From: Desulfomonile tiedjei
GTDB lineage: Bacteria; Desulfobacterota; Desulfomonilia; Desulfomonilales; Desulfomonilaceae
DNA length: 64,000 nucleotides
Reading direction: 5' to 3'
NCBI GenBank assembly: GCA_016212925.1
Contig: JACRDF010000025.1
Span: forward strand, 62,001-126,000
The notes below the pieces were generated by a model. The model did not search any database and was not told where the DNA came from. It saw nothing but the letters and a program-made list of their open reading frames with translations. A program made the translations under genes and the position numbers. This document shows, piece after piece, positions 24,999 to 34,144 of the stretch; position 1 is the first letter of the stretch, and each line of letters starts with the position of its first letter.

Positions 24999-25955
24999 TT
25001 ATATCGATGATCGGTAGGCTTTCATTACGACGGGATTATTGCCAAACCACTCCACCATTTTTGAGAAACCTTGTTCAAATGAATACCGGGGCCTCCATTC
25101 TAACTTCTGTTTTATAAGTCCGCTATCGGACACCCATGTTCCGGTATCCCAGATTCGATTTGTCATGGAAGCCCATTTAGGCTCCGTTGTTATGTTGAGC
25201 TGTCTCCGCGCGATCGCGACGACCTCCCGGATGCTGGTCTGTACCCCTGTGCCGACGTTGTAAACTACGTCCCGGTCTTGATCCTGGACCATCGCTGCCA
25301 GGAGATAAGCCTGCACCACATCGTCCACGTAAACGAAATCGCGAGCGATGTCAGGATCTACAAGCGGCGGCAGTGCGTTTTGCAGACCCTTCAGGACAAG
25401 CGTGGGCATAAGGCGCGTGGGCTCTTCATACGGTCCGTAAACTGAATAAAGTCTCAGTGTGGGAATCCTTACTCCGCGGCTTCTCGCAATGTATCCGCAA
25501 AGCATGGTTGCAGAGGCCTTGCCCACCGCGTAATAGCTGTTAGGCTCCAGCATTTCGGTTTCCGTGGGAGCATGGTCCTTGAAGCCATATTCCGAGGATG
25601 ACCCTGTGTTGACGAGAACCTCAAACTCGGTTTCCATACACGCATGAACGAGATTCACAGTCCCCATTAAATTGGTTTCCAGAATCTGCCTTGCATCGCT
25701 CTGAGACGAGTACGCGCCGTGTGCAGCCAGATGGAAAACCCATTCCGGCCGAATCCCCTTAATAACGCGGGTGAGCAGGTTCGAGTCCCGCAGGTCCGCC
25801 AAATGGACAATCACGTCGTTCAGGATGTCCCTGATTCGCCAATCCGCATGTCGCTCCCGGAGAATGAGATTGACTCTGTGGCCGAGCCCTAGAAGGTGGC
25901 GGGCAAGATTGGCCCCCACAAAGCCCGAGGCTCCTGTTATGACGACGTTGGCCAT
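24999..25955 (-). CDS. NAD-dependent epimerase/dehydratase (extended SDR)
   Basis: About 318 residues. It opens with the SDR nucleotide-binding motif VVITGASGFVGANLARHLL, followed by HLAAHGAYS, NTGSSSEYG (catalytic Ser/Thr region), the YYAVGKASA Tyr-x3-Lys pair, and RLYSVYGPYEEP. Typical substrates are nucleotide-activated sugars, here probably for a surface glycan. The ATG at 25955 has GGAG 9 nt upstream; the longer frame from 26009 overlaps the sulfotransferase. It is the last gene of the glycan cassette. Confidence 0.85.
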   Translation of the reverse strand: MANVVITGASGFVGANLARHLLGLGHRVNLILRERHADWRIRDILNDVIVHLADLRDSNLLTRVIKGIRPEWVFHLAAHGAYSSQSDARQILETNLMGTVNLVHACMETEFEVLVNTGSSSEYGFKDHAPTETEMLEPNSYYAVGKASATMLCGYIARSRGVRIPTLRLYSVYGPYEEPTRLMPTLVLKGLQNALPPLVDPDIARDFVYVDDVVQAYLLAAMVQDQDRDVVYNVGTGVQTSIREVVAIARRQLNITTEPKWASMTNRIWDTGTWVSDSGLIKQKLEWRPRYSFEQGFSKMVEWFGNNPVVMKAYRSSI

Positions 25956-25977
25956 GGATAGAGGCTCCGACACTCGG

Positions 25978-26895
25978 TTAGAGAAAACTCCCGTAGTCAA
26001 AAGTCTCAATGTAGGGCTGAGCCCATGCTTTCACTGCTTCGATCTCTTCCTTGGACAACTCATGGGCCGTAGCCTTATTAGCCTCCGGCGAAGCTCTTCG
26101 GATAGTGCCCCAGGGATAGACCTCTTCCAAGGCTTCACCGTTCCATGTGGGCCGCTGCAAAGAGCTTTCAGCTCGAAGACCCAGCTTGGAACACACTTCT
26201 CCCAAGGCCCGCTGCGGATCGGCAACCACGTCCTCAAAGCGCACCAGGTGAACTCGGTCCGGGTTGAGCTTATGATTCATCAACGCGTGATACTGAGTGG
26301 TGACCCAGGCCGTCAAATATCGCTCCAAGGACATTGGGACGGGCCGTTTCTTGGTGTCGGCATAAGCTGACCACGGATTGCGGACTACGTGAAGTACATG
26401 TGCATGAGGCAAATCTTGCAGGATTTTGTCCGCGTCCACCGCGATAATAGGGCTGTACCCCACATAGAACTGTTCCTCGCCGGAACGTTTATAATCCTTC
26501 CACGCGTCGAAAGTAGCGCGGAAAAACGCGGCCACATTGCCGCCCCTGGACCGGCCGGTTTGATTCACGTATTTCACGAAGAGATCGCACCGTTCCTCGT
26601 CGCTCAAATCAAAGGGCATGTGCTGGAACTTGCTCACAAGCGGCGTGCGTGCGCGGACCTTGCACTCTTCGTCGATGATGGCTTTGTAGTCCTGAAAAGG
26701 CGTGGCAGCAAGATCAAAAACAGGCCAACGGTATTTCACAGGAAACATGGAAGTGAGATGGTCATGCACCAGATGGCTCCCCACCTGTGATTCAAAGGGA
26801 TAAACGTACATCTGGGGATGGCCGTCCAAGAACCGGTGAACCGTGTTGCCACCGTTTTCGTACATAGCCGAAAGCATTAGAAACCGAAATTCCAT
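25978..26895 (-). CDS. Sulfotransferase-family protein
   Basis: About 305 residues. The start FRFLMLSAMYENGGNTVHRFLDGHPQMYVYPFE resembles the PAPS-binding entry of sulfotransferases, and HVLHVVRNPWSAYADTKKRPVP matches the second PAPS site (RNP...S...K). The phosphosulfate loop is less canonical (GGNT rather than SGTT). The ATG at 26895 overlaps the preceding stop codon (TGATG) and has AGGAGG 4 nt upstream, so translation is coupled. It likely sulfates a glycan or other surface molecule made by the neighbouring genes; the acceptor is unknown. Confidence 0.75.
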   Translation of the reverse strand: MEFRFLMLSAMYENGGNTVHRFLDGHPQMYVYPFESQVGSHLVHDHLTSMFPVKYRWPVFDLAATPFQDYKAIIDEECKVRARTPLVSKFQHMPFDLSDEERCDLFVKYVNQTGRSRGGNVAAFFRATFDAWKDYKRSGEEQFYVGYSPIIAVDADKILQDLPHAHVLHVVRNPWSAYADTKKRPVPMSLERYLTAWVTTQYHALMNHKLNPDRVHLVRFEDVVADPQRALGEVCSKLGLRAESSLQRPTWNGEALEEVYPWGTIRRASPEANKATAHELSKEEIEAVKAWAQPYIETFDYGSFL

Positions 26896-28100
26896 CAATC
26901 CTCCTGTAAATCCTCGACCTGAAATGAATAGAAGAGCAATTTTTCTCTATGGTTCGCGGTATCGCTCCCTACACTAAATGGCAGGCCCTTGGCGAAACCC
27001 CGAGGCAGCCAGTCCACTGAAAAGATCTGGCTTCCAAAAGGCCAGAAGATGCTCCCCAACAGCCGTCCCGTGGCTGTATCAATCGCGTGAACGCCGCACC
27101 GGCTGGAATCCACATCCAGGCCCGGAGCGTACTGCCTGAAACGCGGCAGTACGCGGGACGTGCCGACGAACATCGTGTTTTTGCTGAAACAGAGTCCTCT
27201 CGTCCATCCGGGCAAGCCGGATACCGGGCGGAACTTTTCTCCCTCGATGAAACCGACCTCTCCGTAACCACTGTTGTCCACCCAGATCTCACCTTTGTAA
27301 AATCGCGCGGAGTGAGGTCGCGTAAGGTCGCGAGCTACGGGCTCCCTTGACTCTCCGGAGAAGATCACGCCTCTGCGGTCCACAGGGAAATCAGGATCTC
27401 CCGGCCGGAGGTCGGTGACCTCGTCTGTTGACGCGGAGAAGAACGAGGACTCCAAATTATCGCCCGCTGCAATGGAGTTCAGTTGGAGATGGTTTTGGCC
27501 AAACACCGGCCCGTCATCGGTTTCAATGCACCGGGGCCACCAAACCCGTTCGTGTCTGCCTGAGGCGTGCAGTCTGACTACAGCGTTCTGTCCGACCGAA
27601 TTGGCATGGAGTTCCCCGCCCACCATGGCCAGATCGTGAATGTAAAGACACCCCGGCAGAATTCGTGTGCGGACAGGGACCAGCAGCTTGTCTTCCAATC
27701 GCGTTTCCGGCACGTCGAGACGAGACATCAATCCATTCAACGGCGCAAAGTCGAATATCTGATTCGGATTGCGCGTGCTCGCTACATGAACCACCCCATT
27801 TTCGCGATCAACCGCCAGTCCTGAAGGATGAGGTAGCCTCATTAGCGACGTGACCGGACCCGCGGATTCGTCCGTGCTCATGCCAAGCAGAAGATGTTCG
27901 TATTCCCGAGTTACAAGCAGGGTTATGTCAAGATCGTGTAGGGTTTCCCACCACTTCCCCTGTGTCTCGAATTCCAGAAGCCGCCGGTCGACACTCCGAG
28001 CCCCTTGCCAGTAAGCGACGATCTCCGCGGGATCACGAAATTCTTCGTTTTGGCGCTCCCACATGGCTTCCCGCTCGCCATCCCGGTCCGGCTTGCTCAA
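26895..28100 (-). CDS. TIGR03032/DUF4915-like beta-propeller protein
   Basis: 401 residues. The middle has propeller-like repeats: PHPSGLAVDRENGVVHVASTRNPNQIF, YIHDLAMVGGELHANSVGQNAVVRL, HSARFYKGEIWVDNSGYGEVGFI and LPGWTRGLCFSKNTMFVGTSR. This is the conserved block I associate with TIGR03032/DUF4915 proteins, which often sit in glycan or sulfotransferase clusters. The biochemical role is unknown. It overlaps the upstream glycosyltransferase gene by 4 nt (ATGA) and the downstream sulfotransferase by one base, so it is a fixed part of the cassette. There is no signal peptide. Confidence 0.65.
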   Translation of the reverse strand: MSKPDRDGEREAMWERQNEEFRDPAEIVAYWQGARSVDRRLLEFETQGKWWETLHDLDITLLVTREYEHLLLGMSTDESAGPVTSLMRLPHPSGLAVDRENGVVHVASTRNPNQIFDFAPLNGLMSRLDVPETRLEDKLLVPVRTRILPGCLYIHDLAMVGGELHANSVGQNAVVRLHASGRHERVWWPRCIETDDGPVFGQNHLQLNSIAAGDNLESSFFSASTDEVTDLRPGDPDFPVDRRGVIFSGESREPVARDLTRPHSARFYKGEIWVDNSGYGEVGFIEGEKFRPVSGLPGWTRGLCFSKNTMFVGTSRVLPRFRQYAPGLDVDSSRCGVHAIDTATGRLLGSIFWPFGSQIFSVDWLPRGFAKGLPFSVGSDTANHREKLLFYSFQVEDLQED

Positions 28101-28819
28101 TTTTCAGACCCTCGGTCAGGGTTCTGATCGCTCGCGGTCGAGCGCCACATTCGAAACGCCCCCCAATACATTCTAACGGCCGAGGCCCAGTTAGTGGTGG
28201 ATTCTCCGCCGTGCCGCACGGTGGAGACTATGGGCACTTCGAGGATTTGAAGCCCGAGTTGCTTGCACCTGACAATGAATTCCAGGTCCACCAGATCGCC
28301 GTTTTCTTTCAGATCGAGACTATCCAATGTATCTCGGCTGAAAACCTTCGGGGTCCCGTTCACATCCCAAACAGGGAGATCGAATAGGTTTCTGCACTGA
28401 ACATTGTAGAACACCGATCCCATTCTCCTCACGAACGGGTGGCGAAGCCTACGGTTAGCCTTGATCACCAGGCCCGGATTAGCCAATCCCAGCATGATGT
28501 GGAGAGCCAGGGCGTATGAACTGGTGCGCGCCGAGTTCGTGTAACACAGTATTTCTCCACTTGACGCGGCAAAGCCGGCCTTCAGCGCTCTCCCCCATCC
28601 GGGCAGATCGTTGTGTAGGACCTTTAGCAGCGGATACGAACCGGTTAGAGACTCGCAGCGTTCCAGAGAGCCGTCTCGGCTTGCATTGACCACAAGTATG
28701 ATCTCGATCGACTGTTTCAAGTTGTCAAGAGCGGCCAAGTAGTTTTTGACAATGTGTTCGATGTGATCCGCCTGGTTATAGACCGGTAGGACAACTGAGA
28801 CGTGCGGGGTTTCAATCAT
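28097..28819 (-). CDS. Glycosyltransferase family 2
   Basis: About 240 residues with the GT-A start VSVVLPVYNQADHIEHIVKNYL, IILVVNASRDGSLERCESL and LPGWGRALKAGFAASSGEILCYTNSA. The usual DxD is replaced by Thr-Asn-Ser, as in some GT2 or polyprenyl-phosphate transferases. There are no clear C-terminal membrane spans. The ATG at 28819 overlaps the stop of the transketolase C-terminal subunit (ATGA), which fixes the start against the longer frame from 28960. Confidence 0.8.
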   Translation of the reverse strand: MIETPHVSVVLPVYNQADHIEHIVKNYLAALDNLKQSIEIILVVNASRDGSLERCESLTGSYPLLKVLHNDLPGWGRALKAGFAASSGEILCYTNSARTSSYALALHIMLGLANPGLVIKANRRLRHPFVRRMGSVFYNVQCRNLFDLPVWDVNGTPKVFSRDTLDSLDLKENGDLVDLEFIVRCKQLGLQILEVPIVSTVRHGGESTTNWASAVRMYWGAFRMWRSTASDQNPDRGSEN

Positions 28820-29745
28820 TCTCCAAACTCTTTGAGCGCATTTACCACGCTGTCTGATATACTCCGGGCCGAAAGACCGTTTACCTCCCGCAGGCAAGCC
28901 TCTCCGCCGCATGTTGCCGAGGGCGGCGTCCGGACACCGCATCTGAAGACCCGGCCGCAAGTTCCGTTTTCTGCCGCAATCTCAGCAACAAGGGAACCGA
29001 GACCTCCATCCACGTAGTGCTCCTCCACAGTCACCACCAGCGGAAAACGTTTCAGCATCCGGTGAATGTCCTCTACAGGCGCGGGCCTCAGAGAAGACAC
29101 GACCGACACATTGGCCTGAATTCCTTTTCGGGAAAGAATGTCGGATGCTTTGATGGCTTCAGCGGCTATGCTGCCAAGCACAAGAATCAGAACATCGTCG
29201 CCGTCCCTGACCGTTTCGATTCTCCCCAGCCTGAATCGCCCGCCCAAGCCGGGAAGCACATAGTCGTCCCTCTTGCCAATACGGTAGTAAATAGGCCCCG
29301 GTAGATCGTACGTCGCTCGTATGGCAGCGGATGCCTGCTCGTGATCGGCAGGGGCTACCACGGTCAGGCCGGGCTGGACTCGGGCTATGGTCAGGTCCTC
29401 CAGAGCGTGATGCGTGATACCCGCGTGCCCATATTCAAAACCGCCTCCCACGCCGATAATGCGCACCGGAAGTTTGTGAAGTATCGGTCCGTTGCGTATC
29501 TGCTCGTAACCCCTCATGGAAGCGAAGGTAGCGATCGAATAGACGTAAGGAACGTAGCCCGACGCTGCAAGACCGGTCGCAAGGCCGATCATGTTCGCTT
29601 CGGCCACTCCAACATTGAAAAACCGGGTGGGATGCGCCTCTGAAAACTCCTCCAAAACCATGAAGCCCAGGTCTGCCGTCAAAAGCAAAATTCGTGGATC
29701 GGATCGGGCAATCTCGGTGAGCGCCCTCGTGCAGGCAAGTCTCAT
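28816..29745 (-). CDS. Transketolase-like C-terminal subunit (pyrimidine-binding and C domains)
   Basis: 309 residues matching the second half of transketolase/DXP synthase: LLTADLGFMVLEEF, RFFNVGVAEANMIGLATGLAASGYVPYVYSIATF (the Glu that activates TPP lies in VAEANM), then the C-terminal domain DVLILVLGSIAAEAI. It overlaps the N-terminal subunit gene by 4 nt (ATGA). Split transketolases in glycan clusters usually make or move two-carbon units for an unusual sugar; that role is inferred. Confidence 0.85.
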   Translation of the reverse strand: MRLACTRALTEIARSDPRILLLTADLGFMVLEEFSEAHPTRFFNVGVAEANMIGLATGLAASGYVPYVYSIATFASMRGYEQIRNGPILHKLPVRIIGVGGGFEYGHAGITHHALEDLTIARVQPGLTVVAPADHEQASAAIRATYDLPGPIYYRIGKRDDYVLPGLGGRFRLGRIETVRDGDDVLILVLGSIAAEAIKASDILSRKGIQANVSVVSSLRPAPVEDIHRMLKRFPLVVTVEEHYVDGGLGSLVAEIAAENGTCGRVFRCGVRTPPSATCGGEACLREVNGLSARSISDSVVNALKEFGE

Positions 29746-30575
29746 GACTCACTTGCCTCCAGTTCCTTTAGGGCCTGGGCATACAAATCATCGGAGAGCG
29801 GCAGGTAATGCCATTCCACTTTGCCCTCCATGAAGGAAACGCCTTTTCCGCTAATCGTATTGGCTATGAGGACATTTGGAGGCCCGTCCGCGGTTTCCAA
29901 ACCTGCCAGTGTTTGCCTCAACTCAGCGGGGTTGTGCCCATCAATTTCATGGACCTTCCAGCCGAAAGCGCGCCATTTTTCGCCAAGGGGATGCAAGTCA
30001 ATCACGTCTTTGGTTTTTCCCAGCGCCTGCTGCCCGTTGTTGTCCACGATGGCCACAAGATTGGCAAGCTTGTGGTGGGCTGCAAACATTACCGTTTCCC
30101 ACAGGGAGCCCTCGTTGCACTCTGCATCGCTGACCAGGACGAAGGCCCTGTAGGGCCGGCCGCTAAGCCGCGAGGCCAGGGCCACCCCCGCGCCGAAGGC
30201 TAATCCGTGGCCCAGGGAGCCCGTGGAAAAATCAATGCCGTCCAACTGATGCTCGGGATGTACTCCCAGCAAGCTCCCGTCGCAACAATAAGTCTGCACC
30301 TGATCGGGCTGCAGGATGCCTTTGAGGTGAAGCGCCGCATAAAGCGCCAAGGCCGAATGGCCTTTGGAAAGTACAAACCGGTCGCGATCCGACGCGTCCG
30401 TTCCTGGAAGGCGCAACCCATGCTCGAAGAGTACCGCGATGATATCAGCCACGGACAGAGCGGAACCTATGTGCCCTACGTTTGCCCGTTTTGACTCTTC
30501 GATGATGATCTGCCGTATCTTTCGTGGAGTAACGGCCTGACTGCTTACTGTTATTTTCCGGGCGCTCTCTGGCAC
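29742..30575 (-). CDS. Transketolase-like N-terminal subunit (TPP-binding domain)
   Basis: 277 residues with GHIGSALSVADIIAVLFEHGL, RFVLSKGHSALALYAAL and the TPP/Mg motif VSDAECNEGSLWETVMFAAHHKLANLVAIVDNN (here SDAE instead of GDGE). It pairs with the gene at 28816-29745. It starts 17 nt after hisH, so it may be read through from the murA-hisBH unit, but its function fits the glycan genes downstream. Confidence 0.85.
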   Translation of the reverse strand: MPESARKITVSSQAVTPRKIRQIIIEESKRANVGHIGSALSVADIIAVLFEHGLRLPGTDASDRDRFVLSKGHSALALYAALHLKGILQPDQVQTYCCDGSLLGVHPEHQLDGIDFSTGSLGHGLAFGAGVALASRLSGRPYRAFVLVSDAECNEGSLWETVMFAAHHKLANLVAIVDNNGQQALGKTKDVIDLHPLGEKWRAFGWKVHEIDGHNPAELRQTLAGLETADGPPNVLIANTISGKGVSFMEGKVEWHYLPLSDDLYAQALKELEASES

Positions 30576-30592
30576 TGGCTGAAGATGCTCCT

Positions 30593-31198
30593 TCAGAGAT
30601 TGGTGAAATTAGACAGGATCTTGAGCCCATGGTCCTGGCTCTTTTCGGGATGGAACTGAACGGCAAAAACATTTTCCTTGGCGATAGCACAAGTGAAGGT
30701 TATCCCGTATTCGGATTCCGCGGCCACATCTGAAGGATCTTCGGGCGCGACGTAATACGAGTGGACAAAATAGAAAAAAGAGCCGTTTTCAATATCTTTA
30801 AAAATGGGGGCCTCCTTGCGGAAGAAGACCTGGTTCCATCCCATATGCGGGATTTTGAGGCCCATGCTGTGGTCAAAGGCTTTCACTTTTCCGGGAACCA
30901 GCTTGAGCCCTTCGTGCCGTCCAAATTCCTCGGATTCATCGAACAAGAGCTGTAACCCGAGGCAGATGCCCAGGAATGGCCTTCCTGATTCCATGAACTC
31001 CAGGATCGGGTCCACGAGGTTCAAACGAGTCAAGTTCCTCATGCATTCCGGAAATGCACCGACGCCCGGCAGTACCAGTCGTCCGGCATTTTTTATCTCG
31101 TCCGGGTCCCGGGAGATGACAGCGCGGCCCCCGACTTTCTCGAAGCCTTTCTGCACGCTACGCAAATTGCCCATGCCGTAATCAACTACTACAATCAT
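30593..31198 (-). CDS. hisH: Imidazole glycerol phosphate synthase, glutaminase subunit
   Basis: 201 residues, a class I glutamine amidotransferase. The nucleophile Cys79 lies in FLGICLGLQLLFD, and the His-x-Glu pair in VQFHPEKSQ near 183. It supplies ammonia to HisF in histidine synthesis. It is 11 nt downstream of hisB. hisF and hisA are not in the window. Because HisH paralogues can also serve surface-sugar amidation, the position beside a glycan cassette is worth noting, but hisB next door favours histidine. Confidence 0.9.
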   Translation of the reverse strand: MIVVVDYGMGNLRSVQKGFEKVGGRAVISRDPDEIKNAGRLVLPGVGAFPECMRNLTRLNLVDPILEFMESGRPFLGICLGLQLLFDESEEFGRHEGLKLVPGKVKAFDHSMGLKIPHMGWNQVFFRKEAPIFKDIENGSFFYFVHSYYVAPEDPSDVAAESEYGITFTCAIAKENVFAVQFHPEKSQDHGLKILSNFTNL

Positions 31199-31209
31199 TA
31201 ATACAAACT

Positions 31210-31797
31210 CTATTCCAGAATCCCCTTGGTCGAAGGGATGCCTTTCACTTTGGGGTCTATTTCCACAGCCTCTCTTAACGCTCTTCCCAGCGCCTTGAAA
31301 ATAGCTTCAGCCGCGTGATGCGGATTCTCCGCGGTGTGAACCGAAGCATGCATGGTTATTCCCGCTCGATCCGACAGGGCCTGCAGGAACACGGGCACAA
31401 GATCCATGGCAAAATCGCCCGCGGAGCGATCTGCAAGCGGGTTGGAAAAGACCAGCAAGGCTCGGCCGGAAAGGTCAAGTGTCACGGAAGCCAATGCCTC
31501 GTCCATTGGTACAGTGGCAGCGCCGTACCGCCTAATTCCGCCTTTGTCAGCGAGGGCTTTTCGCAACGCATCGCCAAGACAGAGCCCCACGTCTTCCACG
31601 GTATGGTGATGATCAACATGGAGGTCGCCTTTGGCGGATATCTCGAGGTCAAAGATGCCGTGGCGGGCAACATGATCCAGCATATGATCGAAAAAACCGA
31701 TGCCTGTGGAAATGGACCGTTTCCCCGTTCCATCAAGAGTCAGGTTGACTTTGACCCTGGTTTCGGATGTCTTGCGTGTTATTTCAGCAGTTCTCAT
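31210..31797 (-). CDS. hisB: Imidazoleglycerol-phosphate dehydratase
   Basis: 195 residues, the single-function form without the phosphatase domain. The Mn-binding His motifs are present: FFDHMLDHVARHG, HVDHHHTVEDVG, VHTAENPHHAAEAIFKALG. It forms a pair with hisH on the minus strand, about 100 bp after murA. Confidence 0.95.
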   Translation of the reverse strand: MRTAEITRKTSETRVKVNLTLDGTGKRSISTGIGFFDHMLDHVARHGIFDLEISAKGDLHVDHHHTVEDVGLCLGDALRKALADKGGIRRYGAATVPMDEALASVTLDLSGRALLVFSNPLADRSAGDFAMDLVPVFLQALSDRAGITMHASVHTAENPHHAAEAIFKALGRALREAVEIDPKVKGIPSTKGILE

Positions 31798-31899
31798 GAT
31801 AGTTCAACTTTGCGTATGGCAGTGGTGCGGAGGATCATTAAGAATGACAACGAAGAATGACCGCGGCGATAACGTGTCAGTGGCATTTCCGCTGACGAT

Positions 31900-33165
31900 T
31901 CAGAGTATTTCGTCCTTCTCTCTGCGTATATCGGCCCCCAACATCGAAAGCTTCTCCTCGATTCGCTCATAGCCCCTGTCCAAATGGTACACCCGGTGGA
32001 TTTCAGTCACCCCTTCAGCAGCCAAGCCGGCGAGAATCAACGATGCGCTGGCTCGCAGGTCCGTTGCCTGGACGTGGGCTCCGGAAAGCTTTTCCACACC
32101 GTCGACTTGGGCCGTTCTCCCCGATACCCTTATGCGAGCCCCCATCCGGACCAATTCCTGCACGTGCATAAAACGGTTCTCGAATACGTTTTCGGTAATT
32201 CGGCACCGAGAATCAGCCAATGACATCAAAGCCATGTACTGAGCTTGAAAATCGGTGGCGAATCCCGGGAACGGGTCGGTTTCCACGTCCCGGCTCTTGA
32301 CCCTGCCGTTGGAAATCACGCGAATTTCGTCTTCGCCGACCTCCAATCGCAGCCCCGCCTCATCCAGAAGCTCCAAAAGCTTTCCAAGATGGGAAGGGAC
32401 GCATCCTCGGACCAGAAGGTCCCCGCGCGTTATGGCCCCTGCCATGAGGTATGTCCCGGCCTCAATGCGGTCGGGCATTACCGGATGGACGATTCCGTGC
32501 AGTTCTTCTCTCCCGTCTATGATCAGGGTTTCCGTTCCTGCTCCATCCACACTGCCGCCCATTCGATTTATAAAATGGGCCAATTCCGTCACCTCGGGTT
32601 CCACCGCGCAATTCCGGAGGATCGTAGTTCCCTTTGCCAGCGCCGCGGCCATCATTAGGTTTTCGGTTCCCGTGACGGTCTTCATGTCGAAGGTGATATC
32701 AGCCCCTTTGAGCCTTCCCGCGCGAGCCAGGATGTAGCCGTTTTCCAAATCTATGGTGGCGCCCATCGCCTCAAGACCTTTAAGATGCTGATCAATCGGT
32801 CTGGCGCCGATCGCGCAACCGCCGGGAAGACTCACGTCGGCCCTGCCTTCCCGTGCCATGAGCGGCCCTAAGACCATGACCGAAGCCCGCATGGTCTTCA
32901 CAAGCTCGTACGGAGCGATATGATCCGTGATGTTGCAGGCTTTTATCCTGACCGTGCCGGAGGTAAAGTCGTCAAGCTGAGCGCCGAGCTGCAAGAGAAG
33001 CTGTTTTGCGGTGAGAATATCCCTCAGCGCCGGCACTCTGTGCAAGGTCATCTCATCTCTGGTTAGCAGACAGGCGCACATGATCGGCAGCGCGGCATTC
33101 TTGGAACCGCTTATTTCCACCGTTCCTTTTAGAGGCGCCCCGCCTCGGATGACCATCTTCTCCAT
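31900..33165 (-). CDS. murA: UDP-N-acetylglucosamine 1-carboxyvinyltransferase
   Basis: 421 residues, full length. It has the EPT-fold start VRGGAPLKGTVEISGSKNAALPIM and the catalytic loop DVSLPGGCAIGARP with Cys117, so it should be sensitive to fosfomycin-type inactivation. It makes the first committed peptidoglycan precursor. It precedes hisB by about 100 bp on the same strand. Confidence 0.95.
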   Translation of the reverse strand: MEKMVIRGGAPLKGTVEISGSKNAALPIMCACLLTRDEMTLHRVPALRDILTAKQLLLQLGAQLDDFTSGTVRIKACNITDHIAPYELVKTMRASVMVLGPLMAREGRADVSLPGGCAIGARPIDQHLKGLEAMGATIDLENGYILARAGRLKGADITFDMKTVTGTENLMMAAALAKGTTILRNCAVEPEVTELAHFINRMGGSVDGAGTETLIIDGREELHGIVHPVMPDRIEAGTYLMAGAITRGDLLVRGCVPSHLGKLLELLDEAGLRLEVGEDEIRVISNGRVKSRDVETDPFPGFATDFQAQYMALMSLADSRCRITENVFENRFMHVQELVRMGARIRVSGRTAQVDGVEKLSGAHVQATDLRASASLILAGLAAEGVTEIHRVYHLDRGYERIEEKLSMLGADIRREKDEIL

Positions 33166-33725
33166 GGCGCTAATTCCTCACGGCTTTGACCGGTCTCGTT
33201 GGCTTGAGCAAGCCGTTGCACTCGAATAGCCAAATTCCCATTTGCTTGTGCCACAGCAGGTCAAGGCCTGTCCCGTCGCTGTATACCACCAACAAGGCGA
33301 AGGCGCAATAGGTTGAGATCGCTTAGGCTCGAAAGGGGATGTTGGGGCTCTGCGAAGGCTTTTGATGGGAAGCCGGACCAAACGGACCGTAAAGTTGGTG
33401 GACATTTGTGTCAAGCTAATTGGCAGACCATAAATAGGGCAACAATTGTGCCATTTTCAGCACAGACTCGGCAGCCTCTCTCCATACCGCTCATTGCGTG
33501 CCGGGACGAGCTTGGTGCATCTCTTGCATCGTCATATGGGCGATTTCAACAACGCAGGGTAACAGTATAACACGGATCATCCTGAGGCGTAACGCGCTGA
33601 TATGGGTATTTTCTTTGCGGAGGGGCGTGGCAGGGTAGAGGTCTGCCAGCAGGCGCCCTGATGCGTTGAAGACTTTTTGTTTTGGGTTTTATTCGCTGCA
33701 TTAAAAATGGAAAGGAGACGATTCG
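33166..33725. other. Gene-free stretch between divergent murA and the HU-like gene
   Basis: About 560 bp. It must hold promoters for both divergent genes. Short minus-strand frames (for example 33178-33414) have no ribosome binding site or domain I recognise. No repeat family from elsewhere in the window is obvious. Confidence 0.4.
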
Positions 33726-34010
33726 ATGACAAAACCTGAAATAGTGTCCCTGATTTCGGAACGAGCGGACATCACGAAGAAGGCTGCCGCAACGGTACTG
33801 GACACCATCGTGCAGACGATTCACTCTTCACTGAAAACAAATAAAGGGAGGATCCGCATCTCGGATCTGGGGACTTTCAGAGTGATCGAGATGAATCCTC
33901 GCAAAGGGGTCAATCCTCGCACAGGGAAGAAGATGACTATTCCAGCCATGAGACTGCCTCGATTCACCGCGGCGAAGGCTCTCAAAGAGATTGTAAAGGG
34001 GAAAAAATAG
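33726..34010 (+). CDS. HU/IHF-family DNA-binding protein
   Basis: 94 residues. Typical DNABII order: helical dimer region MTKPEIVSLISERADITKKAAATVLDTIVQTI, then ISDLGTFRVIEMNPRKGVNPRTGKKMTIPAMRLPRFTAAKALKEIV with the DNA-binding arm carrying the RxGxNPxTG motif. AAAGGAG lies 8 nt before the ATG. I cannot say whether it is HU or an IHF subunit. Confidence 0.92.
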   Translation: MTKPEIVSLISERADITKKAAATVLDTIVQTIHSSLKTNKGRIRISDLGTFRVIEMNPRKGVNPRTGKKMTIPAMRLPRFTAAKALKEIVKGKK

Positions 34011-34144
34011 TTGCCAGCGGCAACTCGATGTGGGATGCTGTGAAGTCGCAAAACCTCATTAAGACAAAGTGACGATTGTAAGCTTTCCTCGGGCTTCGGA
34101 CCGATGGAGAACTTATGTGCGTGAGGGCATGGTTGGAGGAGGGG

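Noticed and set aside
33178-33414. Possible 78-residue minus-strand gene upstream of murA
   Set aside because: Composition is not protein-like, no Shine-Dalgarno, and it occupies the expected murA promoter region.
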